DNA of 62,273 bases. Origin: Burkholderiales bacterium (GTDB lineage: Bacteria > Pseudomonadota > Gammaproteobacteria > Burkholderiales > JAEUOS01). The notes beneath the pieces are model-generated. The model was not told the origin of the DNA. It made no database searches and was given only the letters and a program-made list of their open reading frames with translations. Shown here piece by piece: positions 1 through 7,596 of this stretch. Each line of letters begins with the position of its first letter. The stretch's first letter is position 1. The position numbers were made by a program, and so were the translations under genes. Where the stretch lies: assembly GCA_947473125.1 (NCBI GenBank), contig CANJDH010000018.1, positions 1-62,273 on the forward strand. Direction: 5' to 3'.

Positions 1-201
1 CACGAGCGCCTGTGCGGCGCTCGCGCCGGCCTGCAGCGGCTGCCAGGCCGGGGCCGGGGCCGCGCCGGGGTGGTAATCCGGGCCCAGCGTGTCGAACAGG
101 CCGCCAGCCATCGCGCAGCCACCGAGCACCGACGCGAGCGCGACAATCAACACTGTGCGCTTGCACGGAGCGGGTGCGGTGGTGGACGGAATCAAACGCA
201 T
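1..201 (-). CDS. Efflux RND transporter outer-membrane lipoprotein (NodT family), N-terminal fragment
   Basis: The gene runs off the left edge; only the first 67 codons are present. The start has a hydrophobic stretch ending in a lipobox (VLGGC, Cys at residue 29), so a lipidated outer-membrane protein is expected. The mature part begins with a GPDYHP motif followed by an Ala/Pro-rich stretch and a W, the hallmark N-terminus of OprM/NodT-type outer-membrane factors that pair with RND pumps and membrane-fusion proteins. The partner genes would lie outside the window. The family assignment rests on this short signature only; substrate unknown. Confidence 0.72.
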   Translation of the reverse strand, partial: MRLIPSTTAPAPCKRTVLIVALASVLGGCAMAGGLFDTLGPDYHPGAAPAPAWQPLQAGASAAQALV

Positions 202-424
202 CGGGACAACCTTACTCGAAAGCGGAGCGCCGACGCGCGGCACCTGCCTGAAGCATGCGGACGCAGCCTGCCCCCCGGATTGGGGGTACCGGTTTCGACT
301 GAGGCGGGGCCGGAAAACCGGGCCCCACGTCCTGCTACCCGAACTTTAAAGCATTCAGTCCATCCCCTCGCAATGTCCTGGCGAATTCCCGGGCAACGGC
401 CGGGCGCACCCGGTGCGGCAGGCG

Positions 425-1561
425 TCAGCCGCCCAGCTTCGGAATCAACCGCTGCGCGTTCCGGTGCTCGATTGCATCGACGACCGAACGTTCCAGCCCC
501 TGCTCACCGAGCGCCTTGACCTGCACATCCATCGGCACATAGGGGTAGTCGCTGCCGTACACCACCTGGCTTGCCGGCACCAGCTTGAGCAGGGCGGCCA
601 TTGACGACGGATGGGTGGCGTTGGCGGTGTCGTAAAACAGGCGCTTCAATTCCGCTTCGATGCCGTTGGGCGCGATGTCGGCGATGTTCTTGGCATTGCG
701 ATGGAAATAATTGATGCGGCCCGCGAGCATCGGGATGGTGCCGCCCGCATGCGAGAACAGCCACTTGATATCGCGCAGGCGCGCGAAGCTGCCCGACAGC
801 AGCAGGCTCACCACCGCGCGCGTCGTGTCGTGCGGTACTTCGATCACGGCGGGGAAGGTGCCGACGCTGAGACGGCCGCAGCAGGTCGCCACCAGCGGAT
901 GGAAATAGACCAGGGCCTTGCGCCGGTTGAGCTCTTCGAAGATCGGCTTGTAGGCGGGGTCGCCCGGCCATTTGTCGCCATAGTTGGTCTGCAGGCCGAC
1001 GCCGTCGGCCTTCAACACGTCGAACACGTAGGCGATTTCCTTCAAGGTGCTCTCGACATCGACCATCGGCAGCGTGGCGAACAGGCCGAAGCGGCCTGGA
1101 AAATCCTTGACCATTTGCGCGCCGTAATCGTTGGCGGTACGCACCATTGTCAGGATCTCGGGCAGCGCATGGTCGAACCAGACACCGGGCGTGGACGCGA
1201 GCGACAGCATCGCGGTGCGCACGCCGGCACGATCCATGTCGGCCACGGCCTTTTCGCGGGTCCAGCCTTCCTGCTGGGTGAAATGCGGAATGTTGCGCTT
1301 GTCTTCCCAGGCGAACCAGGCCTTCTGGTACTCGGGTGGGTAGAAGTGGTGATGCGTGTCGATCACGCGGCCCGACGCTTGACCTGGTGACTGTGCCTGC
1401 GCCGCGAACGGCCCGGCAAGGCCGGCAGCACCAAGCGCACCAAGCGTCTTGAGAAAGCCTCGGCGCAACTCGCCGTTGTTGACCAGCAGCATGTCGTCTT
1501 CGGCAGTACCGCAGGCGTAGGCGCCGTGACCGGCGCCATGTTGGCAGGTGTAGCGGGGCAT
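425..1561 (-). CDS. Amidohydrolase family protein (ACMSD-like decarboxylase/hydrolase) with twin-arginine leader
   Basis: A 378-residue metal-dependent amidohydrolase of the amidohydrolase_2 type. It has the N-terminal metal motif DTHHHF, a central HPL motif, SHAGG, and YGSDYP near the C-terminus, as in 2-amino-3-carboxymuconate-semialdehyde decarboxylase and 6-methylsalicylate decarboxylase relatives. Ahead of the barrel lies an [10 protein letters not shown] segment and a hydrophobic Ala-rich run ending AAQAQ, which looks like a Tat leader. The start at 1561 is preferred because AGGAAGAG sits just upstream; an in-frame ATG at 1645 has no such support. The leader is preceded by an odd 23-residue stretch with two Cys and two His. 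The next gene upstream (toxin) ends at 1645. Substrate cannot be read from the sequence. Confidence 0.82.
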   Translation of the reverse strand: MPRYTCQHGAGHGAYACGTAEDDMLLVNNGELRRGFLKTLGALGAAGLAGPFAAQAQSPGQASGRVIDTHHHFYPPEYQKAWFAWEDKRNIPHFTQQEGWTREKAVADMDRAGVRTAMLSLASTPGVWFDHALPEILTMVRTANDYGAQMVKDFPGRFGLFATLPMVDVESTLKEIAYVFDVLKADGVGLQTNYGDKWPGDPAYKPIFEELNRRKALVYFHPLVATCCGRLSVGTFPAVIEVPHDTTRAVVSLLLSGSFARLRDIKWLFSHAGGTIPMLAGRINYFHRNAKNIADIAPNGIEAELKRLFYDTANATHPSSMAALLKLVPASQVVYGSDYPYVPMDVQVKALGEQGLERSVVDAIEHRNAQRLIPKLGG

Positions 1562-1644
1562 TTGTCTCTTCCTGATATTGTTTTGGGAAGCGCCAGTGTA
1601 GCGCTGCTCAGCACTACCGGCGCGCCAGCGCCATTGCCCGCACA

Positions 1645-1947
1645 TCAGTGAAAGTCATCCTCACGCTGGTGGCGTACGGCAAGCACGGTCACCGTGCGTG
1701 CATCGTCAATCTCGAACAGCGCAACATAGCCGGCATTGCCAAAGGGAATCACCAACTCACGCAGCAGCGGTAGGCCGGCTTTGGCCTTGCGGCAGGAAAA
1801 CGGGGAGAACTTCAGGAGATCAAACCCGGAGTGGATTGCAGCCAATGCATGTTCTGCCGCCGCCAAGTCCTTTTCGAGCAGGAAGTCATACAGCCGCAAC
1901 AAATCCTGTTCCGCCCCAATGGTAAGGCGGACCCGGTAACCCGTCAT
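1645..1947 (-). CDS. Type II toxin, RelE/ParE superfamily
   Basis: A 100-residue protein with the ParE/RelE toxin pattern: N-terminal [20 protein letters not shown] helix, [20 protein letters not shown] core strands and a [15 protein letters not shown]-terminal strand with the typical conserved Arg. It overlaps the upstream antitoxin gene by 4 bases (ATGA), indicating translational coupling. ParE-type toxins poison gyrase and RelE-type ones cut mRNA on ribosomes; which applies here cannot be told from the sequence. Confidence 0.85.
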   Translation of the reverse strand: MTGYRVRLTIGAEQDLLRLYDFLLEKDLAAAEHALAAIHSGFDLLKFSPFSCRKAKAGLPLLRELVIPFGNAGYVALFEIDDARTVTVLAVRHQREDDFH

Positions 1948-2216
1948 GCAGCCTGATTCACCTTGGCCGCATCCAGACGCCGCTTGAGCTTGCGCAGCAC
2001 TGCATTCGCAGTCACATATCTGCCGGTGCGGCGTGCCTCGGCGCCGCTGGCCAGTCCACGCTCAATGAACTGTTCGCGCGCACGCCTTGCTTCGATCTGC
2101 TGCTCGACGGAAGCGAGCACGAACGCAGACAAGGTCTCGCCCTGTTCGAGGACGGCTTCAGCCTCGCGGCGCATGGCAGGCGTGACGCGTAGTGGAGGTA
2201 GCGTGGTGGATCGCAT
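1944..2216 (-). CDS. Antitoxin of the ParE/RelE pair (YlcI/YnfO-like, helix-rich)
   Basis: A 90-residue charged protein: LPPLRVTPAMRREAEAVLEQ, then GETLSAFVLASVEQQIEARR and a Lys/Arg-rich tail. This resembles YlcI/YnfO-family antitoxins, in which an N-terminal ribbon-helix-helix-like part binds DNA and the C-terminal part binds the toxin. The start at 2216 is chosen over 2318 because AAGGA lies at the right distance; the extra 34 residues of the longer form look non-coding. It precedes the toxin with a 4-base overlap, the usual antitoxin-first order. Confidence 0.8.
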   Translation of the reverse strand: MRSTTLPPLRVTPAMRREAEAVLEQGETLSAFVLASVEQQIEARRAREQFIERGLASGAEARRTGRYVTANAVLRKLKRRLDAAKVNQAA

Positions 2217-2251
2217 TGCAAATTCCTTCGGCGCGGACAATGACTGGACGC

Positions 2252-2260
2252 ACAATTGTA
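2252..2260 (-). promoter_or_regulatory. Candidate promoter -10 and operator of the toxin-antitoxin operon
   Basis: The perfect 8-bp palindrome ACAATTGT (2252-2259) overlaps a TACAAT hexamer on the minus strand (2255-2260), about 40 bases before the antitoxin start. GATGCA is repeated directly a few bases further upstream. This is consistent with autoregulation by the antitoxin. No convincing -35 element was found, so this is a candidate only. Confidence 0.35.
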
Positions 2261-2408
2261 TTGCAAATGCGATGCAGACCGATGCATTGGTTGAGTTTGA
2301 TTGATGCTGTCCACCCATAACCGGATCCCAAGCTTTGAAGTAGTTGTATCGCGTCCAAGTTCTTTCGAATACCTTTTGTAAGGGCGTGACCGGTGTCCGT
2401 GGTGAGGA

Positions 2409-2690
2409 CTAGCCGGTCAGGTTGGCGCAGGAGAGGGTCTCCAGCTTGCCGAGGATGGCCTGGTAGATGAAGTTGGCAGTGGCGGCGTTACCGGCCGTGT
2501 CTACGGCGGAGAGGGTGACGCTGTTGGCGCCGAGACTGGCGGTGACCGGGAAGTTGAAGCTGCCGCTGGTTTGCGGGTTGGCTGCGGCGGTCTGCGCCGG
2601 GCTTTGCAGGATGATCTGCGCCTTGGGGGTCGTTCACCGTGCCGGCGATGATGGCCGGGCCGGTTGTTCCGTACGGGACAAATGAGCGAA
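2409..2690 (-). pseudogene. Decayed C-terminal end of a bacterial Ig-like repeat protein
   Basis: On the minus strand the region reads as an Ig-like/cadherin-type repeat: TTGPAIIAGTVNDP, then after a one-base frame change KAQIILQSPAQT, SGSFNFPVTASLGANSVTL and SAVDTAGNAATANF, ending in a stop at 2409. The frame break falls in a run of five G (2625-2629), so a one-base insertion in a homopolymer explains it. No start or signal region is left. Large repeat adhesins and cell-surface proteins carry such domains; this is a remnant, and its parent gene is not in the window. Confidence 0.6.
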
Positions 2691-2695
2691 GAACG

Positions 2696-2718
2696 TTGGT
2701 GGGAGCGAGTTTCAGGGC
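2696..2718 (+). repeat. REP-like intergenic repeat, copy A
   Basis: First of four copies of a 23-bp element: TTGGTGGGAGC, three variable bases, then TTTCAGGGC. The other copies are at 2735, 36981 and 43258. All lie between genes. The core TGGTGGGAGC resembles the head of Pseudomonas-type REP sequences. Confidence 0.6.
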
Positions 2719-2734
2719 AATACCCCGAAAACCC

Positions 2735-2757
2735 CTGGTGGGAGCTGGTTTCAGGCC
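2735..2757 (+). repeat. REP-like intergenic repeat, copy B
   Basis: Second copy, 16 bases after copy A and in the same orientation: CTGGTGGGAGC, three variable bases, TTTCAGGCC. It is preceded by CCGAAAAC, and copy C is preceded by the closely similar CCGAAAAT, so the element extends some bases to the left. Confidence 0.6.
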
Positions 2758-2786
2758 GGCGTTCGTTGTGCGTCTGGGGGAAGGGC

Positions 2787-3506
2787 CTAACGCTTGCGCA
2801 ACCCCGCCACATAAGCCTCGATCCGCCCCTTCAACCCCGGCCGCGAAGCGGACCGCACCAACTCGGCCATGTCGCGGTCTGACTGGTCTTTGCGGGTGAG
2901 GGCCCGAATAGCGGCGCCGGTGTCACGATCGACGGCTTGCGAGACGGACGCAGCCACAACAGCAGTGCGTTCGCTCTCGTTGATGACGCACGTGGCAAAG
3001 CCCGTCGTCAGTGCCGCCTCTGCCGCGGCCTCGGCGCCATCAAGAATCCAGCGTCGCGCGGTGTCGGTACCGACCCTCTCTGCCAGCCGGCGGCTGCCTA
3101 GCACGATGCCGAAGCGCGCGCCGGGAAAGCGAAAGGTGGTGTCTTGCGCGCACAAACGCACTTCGCACGACGCAAAAATGTCGGCACCGGCGCCCCAGGC
3201 GCGGCCCTGCACCACGGCCACGGTGCGGATCGGCGCGGTCCAGAGCAACTGCAATAGCTGCTCGACACGCACGAAGCGCTGCAACAGGTCGCCTTCGCTG
3301 CTGGTTGCCAGGGTCGAGAGGTCAAAGCCGGTGCAAAAGTGTGCGCCGTTGGCGTTGATGACCAGGGCGGCAACGTGTTGATCAGCGACGGTGCGAGTAA
3401 CCCCCTCGATCAGAGCGTCGACCAGCTCGGCCGAGAGGGCGTTGCCTTTTTCGGGGCGGTTCAGGGTCAGGGTGGTGACGCCGTCAACGGTTTCATGCTG
3501 CAGCAT
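2787..3506 (-). CDS. Enoyl-CoA hydratase/isomerase family protein
   Basis: A 239-residue crotonase-fold protein. Visible motifs are TLTLNRPEKGNALS at the N-terminus, the oxyanion-hole region GAHFCTGFDL (about residue 55) and GRAWGAGADIFASCEVRL (about residue 102). The RFGIVLG segment follows, where many hydratases carry a catalytic Glu; that acidic residue is not evident, so isomerase, dehalogenase or thioester-hydrolase activity is as likely as hydration. It is slightly shorter than typical hydratases (about 255-260). It stands alone, divergent from the Bug gene at 3617, so its pathway is unknown. Confidence 0.85.
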   Translation of the reverse strand: MLQHETVDGVTTLTLNRPEKGNALSAELVDALIEGVTRTVADQHVAALVINANGAHFCTGFDLSTLATSSEGDLLQRFVRVEQLLQLLWTAPIRTVAVVQGRAWGAGADIFASCEVRLCAQDTTFRFPGARFGIVLGSRRLAERVGTDTARRWILDGAEAAAEAALTTGFATCVINESERTAVVAASVSQAVDRDTGAAIRALTRKDQSDRDMAELVRSASRPGLKGRIEAYVAGLRKR

Positions 3507-3616
3507 GGCTTCCTTTCTGGTTCGAGAGGTGCACCGGCATCGGGGTCAACCGCAGCGCCGGTCAGCGCGGGGAATCTATACTGCGCATTACACAACACAA
3601 ACATCCCGGAGACACC

Positions 3617-4612
3617 ATGCATCAACCAGCACGCCGCCGCTTTGGCGCCGCATTGCTCGCCACCACCGGCGCCCACCTGTTGCCGGGCACGTTGACAGCC
3701 GCCTGGGCCCAGGCCTACCCGGCCAAGCCGCTGAAACTGATTGCGCCCTACCCGGCCGGCGGCGGCGTCGACACGGTGGCGCGCCTGATCGCCGAGCGCC
3801 TCGCGCCGCGCATCGGCCAGCCGATCACCATCGAGAACCGTCCCGGCGCGGGCGCCACCATCGGCGCCGATGCCTTGGCCAAGAGCCCCGCCGACGGCTA
3901 CACGCTGATGCTCGGCAGCATTACCGACTACGCGATTGCGCCGCACGTGCACAAGAACCTCGGCTTTGACATGCGTCGCGATTTTGTTCCGATCGTCGAG
4001 GTCGGCTTCGGTACGGTGGGGTTGGTGGTCACGGCCGATTTGCCGGTCAAGAACGTGCAGGAGCTAATCGCGCTGGCCAAATCCAAACCGGGGCAGTTGA
4101 GCTACGCCTCGTCGGGCATCGGCGGCCTGCAGCACCTCAACGCCGAAATGTTCAAGCAGATGGCCGGGGTGGACCTGGTGCACGTGCCGTACAAGGGCAC
4201 GACGCAGTTTTTGCCCGACCTGATGTCGGGCCGGGTGCCGATGTCGATCGACAGCATGCCGGCGCACCTGCCGCACATCAAGTCGGGCAAGCTGCGCGCC
4301 CTCGCCGTGGCCACCAGGGCGCGCGTGCCGATGCTGCCCGATGTGCCGACCATGGCCGAAGCAGGGCTGCCCGGCTACGAGACCGCGACCAACTACACGC
4401 TGTTCGCGCCCACCGGCACGCCGCGCGAGGCGGTAGCGATGCTGAGCCGCGAAACCAACGTCGTGTTGCAGCAGGCCGACGTGCGCGACAAGCTGCTGGC
4501 CATGGGCATCATCATCGTCGGCGGCAGCACCGAGGCAGCGCAGGCGCGCGTGCCGGCCGAAATGGCCAAGTGGGCCAACGTGATCAAGACCGGCAACATC
4601 AAGCTCGACTAA
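3617..4612 (+). CDS. Bug/TctC family periplasmic substrate-binding protein
   Basis: A 331-residue extracytoplasmic solute receptor of the tripartite tricarboxylate transporter (TTT) family. It has an N-terminal signal with an RRR start and an AWAQ cleavage region, then the family hallmark YPAKPLKLIAPYPAGGGVDT, ENRPGAGATIGAD, the VHVPYKGT motif and the C-terminal LPDVPTMAEAGLPGYE. A CGGAG element precedes the ATG. No TctA/TctB membrane genes are nearby, as usual for orphan Bug proteins. The RraA-family gene follows after 71 bases on the same strand, so co-transcription is plausible and the ligand may be an oxo- or hydroxy-acid. Confidence 0.92.
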   Translation: MHQPARRRFGAALLATTGAHLLPGTLTAAWAQAYPAKPLKLIAPYPAGGGVDTVARLIAERLAPRIGQPITIENRPGAGATIGADALAKSPADGYTLMLGSITDYAIAPHVHKNLGFDMRRDFVPIVEVGFGTVGLVVTADLPVKNVQELIALAKSKPGQLSYASSGIGGLQHLNAEMFKQMAGVDLVHVPYKGTTQFLPDLMSGRVPMSIDSMPAHLPHIKSGKLRALAVATRARVPMLPDVPTMAEAGLPGYETATNYTLFAPTGTPREAVAMLSRETNVVLQQADVRDKLLAMGIIIVGGSTEAAQARVPAEMAKWANVIKTGNIKLD

Positions 4613-4683
4613 GGGCGCACGCCGACTGCCGCAAACCCGTTTCGTTTTTCAACCCTCCACTGCCACACTACTGAAAGCACCTC

Positions 4684-5355
4684 ATGGCCAATATCGGTTT
4701 TCGCATCCTCCCCGCTCCCAAACGCGCCCCGGCAGCACTGCTCAAGCAGTTTCGCAATGTGGTGGTCGCCCATCTTTCGGATTGCATGAACCGGCTGCCC
4801 GGGGCCGACGGACTCGACCCGATGCATCGCGGCGACCACATGGTCGGCGTGGCGCTCACGGTACGCGTGCCGCCCGGCGACAACCTGATGGTGCACAAGG
4901 CGATCGACATCGCCCAGCCGGGCGACGTGATCGTGGTCGATGCCGGCGGCGACCTGTCGCAGGCGATCATCGGCGAGATCATGAGCACGCTGGCCGCGAA
5001 GCGCGGCGTGGCCGGCATGGTGATCAACGGCGCGATCCGCGATTCGGGCGCCCTGGCGGCGTCGCGCTTCCCGGTTTACGCGCGCGGCGTCACGCACCGC
5101 GGGCCGTACAAGAACGGCCCGGGTGAAATCAACGTGCCAGTGTCGGTCGGCGGCATGGTGGTGTGCCCCGGCGACATCATCGTCGGCGACGAAGACGGGG
5201 TCGTTGCGGTGCCGGTGGACATTGCGCCGATTGTTCTGAAGGCCGCGAAAGCCAAGGCCAAGGAAGAGGATGCCGTGTTGAAGGGCATCCGCAAGGGCAA
5301 GGTCGACCGCAGCTGGGTCGACAAGGCGCTCAAGGAAAAAGGCTGCGACTTCTGA
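4684..5355 (+). CDS. RraA family protein (probable 4-hydroxy-4-methyl-2-oxoglutarate / oxaloacetate aldolase type)
   Basis: A 223-residue member of the RraA/dimethylmenaquinone-methyltransferase-like family. It shows the signature GDVIVVDAGGDLSQAIIGEI (about residues 80-100) and MVINGAIRDSGAL with the conserved Arg-Asp pair that in class II pyruvate aldolases contacts the metal-bound substrate, then VCPGDIIVGDEDGVVAVP. True RraA (RNase E inhibitor) is about 160 residues; the extended length and the catabolic neighbour Bug gene favour an aldolase/decarboxylase acting on an oxo-acid. The 3' half is overlapped antisense by the ORF from 5759. Confidence 0.8.
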   Translation: MANIGFRILPAPKRAPAALLKQFRNVVVAHLSDCMNRLPGADGLDPMHRGDHMVGVALTVRVPPGDNLMVHKAIDIAQPGDVIVVDAGGDLSQAIIGEIMSTLAAKRGVAGMVINGAIRDSGALAASRFPVYARGVTHRGPYKNGPGEINVPVSVGGMVVCPGDIIVGDEDGVVAVPVDIAPIVLKAAKAKAKEEDAVLKGIRKGKVDRSWVDKALKEKGCDF

Positions 5356-5759
5356 GGCACCGGCGAAATGCGAGTCGAAGCGTAGGGCGCCTCGGCTTCG
5401 CGCGCTGAATACGACCCCGGGGCGGGGCGGCGCCGGGCGCGGCGCCATGCCTCGCGCAGTTTCGCAACCAGGAGCGCGCGGTCGCCGAACACCTGGGCAT
5501 TGGTGATGCGCAACACGGTGATGCCCTGTGCTTCGAGCTCGATGGTCTTGCGCTGGTCCCTGCGCCAGCGAGACTGCGCACGGTGGTAACCGCCGTCGAC
5601 TTCGATCGCGAGCCGGACTGCGGGGAAATAAAAGTCGATGCGCCATTGGCCCACCGGCCACTCGCGCTTGAATTCACCGGCAAGAGCACCGCCGCCGAGC
5701 TCGTTGAGCAGCCGTTCGAGCGCGGCTTCGGCAGGGGTGGGCTCGGTGAACGGGTCCAC
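5076..5759 (-). CDS. DUF559 (endonuclease-like) protein with anomalous C-terminal extension
   Basis: The first 115 or so residues are a DUF559 domain, a very-short-patch-repair-like endonuclease fold: PTPAEAALERLLNELG, FKREWPVGQWRIDFYFP, LAIEVDGGYH (acidic centre), QGITVLRITNAQVF and a Arg-rich end. Translation starts with GTG three bases after the TRAP large-permease stop codon, so it is coupled to that operon. The usual family end falls near 5400, but no stop is met until 5076, so the last 90-odd codons are antisense to the RraA-family gene. The native stop was probably lost; the tail is doubtful. Confidence 0.6.
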   Translation of the reverse strand: MDPFTEPTPAEAALERLLNELGGGALAGEFKREWPVGQWRIDFYFPAVRLAIEVDGGYHRAQSRWRRDQRKTIELEAQGITVLRITNAQVFGDRALLVAKLREAWRRARRRPAPGSYSAREAEAPYASTRISPVPQKSQPFSLSALSTQLRSTLPLRMPFNTASSSLALAFAAFRTIGAMSTGTATTPSSSPTMMSPGHTTMPPTDTGTLISPGPFLYGPRCVTPRA

Positions 5760-5762
5760 GAC

Positions 5763-7079
5763 CTACTTGAGCACGCTCGGCAGCCACATCGCCAGCTGCG
5801 GGAACAGCACCAGCGCGACGAGCAGCACGCAATCGGCATACAAGAACGGCATCACGCCGCGGAAGATCTTTTGCAGCGGTATCTCCGGGTTCTGGCTTTG
5901 CACCACGAACACCGTCAGGCCCACCGGTGGGGAAATCAGGCCAACGGTGGACATCACGGTGACAAACACACCGAACCAGACCGGGTCGTAGCCGATGCCC
6001 TTGACCACCGGCAACAGCACCGGCACGGTGATCAGCAGGGTGCTCACTTCCTCAAGGAAGGTGCCGAGCAGCAGATACAGGGCGACGATCGCGAGGATCA
6101 CCATCCAGGGCGTGAGGCCCATCTCCTTGACCCACACGGTGAGCGTCAGCGGAAACTGCGTGAGCACGATCAGGCGCGAAAAGATGAACGCACCGATCAC
6201 GATGATGAACAGCATCGCGGTGGTCTGCACGGTCTCCAGGCCCGCTTCCCACAGACCGCGCAGCGTCAGCGTGCGCGTAACGAAACCGATGCCGATGGCG
6301 GCAAACGATGCTACAGCGGCCGCTTCAGTCGGGCTGAACCAGCCGGCGTAAATGCCGACCACCGCCAGCATGAACAGTAGCGCCAGCTTCCAGGTGCCGC
6401 TCAAGGCACGAATACGCTCGCGGAGCGGCAGGGCCGGCGACATCGGCATCAGGTGCGGTTTCAGGCGCGCCAGGATGGCGATGACCAGGATGTAACCGAT
6501 CGCGAGCAGGATGCCGGGGATCATCGCGGCGGCGAACAACTGCGATATCGACTCTTCGGCCACCAGCGAGTAGATCACCAGGATCAATGACGGCGGGATC
6601 AATATGCCGAGCGTGCCCGCCGACGCCACCGCGCCGGTGGCCAGTTCCATGTCGTAACCGTAGCGGCGCATTTCGGGGATCGCCACTTTCGAAAACGTTG
6701 CCGCGGTGGCGATCGACGAGCCGCAGATTGCCGCAAACGCCGCACACGAACCGATGGTCGCGGCGGCAAGTGCGCCGCGCACGCCGCTGAAAATCGCATT
6801 GGCCGCTTCAAACAGCTCGCGCGACATGTTGGCCCGTGAGGCCACTGCGCCCATGAAGATGAACAGCGGCACCACCGAGAACGAATATGCGGCCCCCGGG
6901 TTCGCGCCGGTCAGCTCATACGGCACCGATGCCAGGGTTTTGAAGGCGATTGCCCAGCCCTGCGCCCCGGCATAGCCCAACGTACCGCTGATGATCAGGG
7001 CGATGGCGATCGGCACGCGCAGCATCATCAACACCAGGAGGCCGATCACAGCCACGAGGCCGATGGCGCCGACGCTCAT
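5763..7079 (-). CDS. dctM: TRAP transporter large permease (DctM)
   Basis: A 438-residue, highly hydrophobic protein with about 12 membrane spans. It shows family features such as LRVPIAIALIISG near the start, SGSSIATAATFSKVAIPEM-like segment around residue 130 and PPVGLTVFVVQS near the C-terminus. DctM is the ion-coupled transport subunit that takes substrate from the periplasmic DctP. The start overlaps the small-permease stop by 4 bases. The DUF559 gene begins 3 bases after its stop. Confidence 0.95.
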   Translation of the reverse strand: MSVGAIGLVAVIGLLVLMMLRVPIAIALIISGTLGYAGAQGWAIAFKTLASVPYELTGANPGAAYSFSVVPLFIFMGAVASRANMSRELFEAANAIFSGVRGALAAATIGSCAAFAAICGSSIATAATFSKVAIPEMRRYGYDMELATGAVASAGTLGILIPPSLILVIYSLVAEESISQLFAAAMIPGILLAIGYILVIAILARLKPHLMPMSPALPLRERIRALSGTWKLALLFMLAVVGIYAGWFSPTEAAAVASFAAIGIGFVTRTLTLRGLWEAGLETVQTTAMLFIIVIGAFIFSRLIVLTQFPLTLTVWVKEMGLTPWMVILAIVALYLLLGTFLEEVSTLLITVPVLLPVVKGIGYDPVWFGVFVTVMSTVGLISPPVGLTVFVVQSQNPEIPLQKIFRGVMPFLYADCVLLVALVLFPQLAMWLPSVLK

Positions 7080-7591
7080 GTGATCGACCCGCGCGGCAAG
7101 CCTGCCAGGGCGGGGTCTTCGCGGGCAGGTACCACCTCGCCGGCCAGCAACACGTACACCGCGATCAGCAGCGACACGGCGATGCCGAACCAGGCCGGCG
7201 CCATGAACCAGATTTTCGGGATCTGCAAGTCGGCGCTGGTGTCGCCGTAGCTGATGATGTCAAGCATCGGCTTCCACATGTGCCAGGTGAGCAGGGTCAG
7301 TGTTGCAATCGCTAGTACCGCCGCCACACGCTTGAGCGGCTTGCGCCAGGCCGGCAGCCACTCGTCGATCATGTCCACCGTGATGTTGGCGCCGCGCGCG
7401 AACACGCCGGGTGCGGCGAAAAAGAACGCAATGCCAAGGGCCAGCTCGACCAGCTCGGTCGCGCCGGTCACCGGCTGGTTGACGAGCTTGCGCAGCACCA
7501 CGTCGGTGGTGGTGGTCAGCATCATCGCCAACAGGGCCGCCACGGCAACGCTGTCGAGACAGCGTACCGTGATCAGAATGGCCTTGCGCAA
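7076..7591 (-). CDS. dctQ: TRAP transporter small permease (DctQ)
   Basis: A 171-residue protein with four predicted membrane helices, including a VTGATELVELALGIAFFFAA segment typical of DctQ. It forms the membrane complex with DctM. It lies 5 bases after the receptor gene stop and overlaps dctM by 4 bases, so receptor, small and large permease form one operon in order P-Q-M. Confidence 0.93.
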   Translation of the reverse strand: MRKAILITVRCLDSVAVAALLAMMLTTTTDVVLRKLVNQPVTGATELVELALGIAFFFAAPGVFARGANITVDMIDEWLPAWRKPLKRVAAVLAIATLTLLTWHMWKPMLDIISYGDTSADLQIPKIWFMAPAWFGIAVSLLIAVYVLLAGEVVPAREDPALAGLPRGSIT

Positions 7592-7596
7592 GGCGA

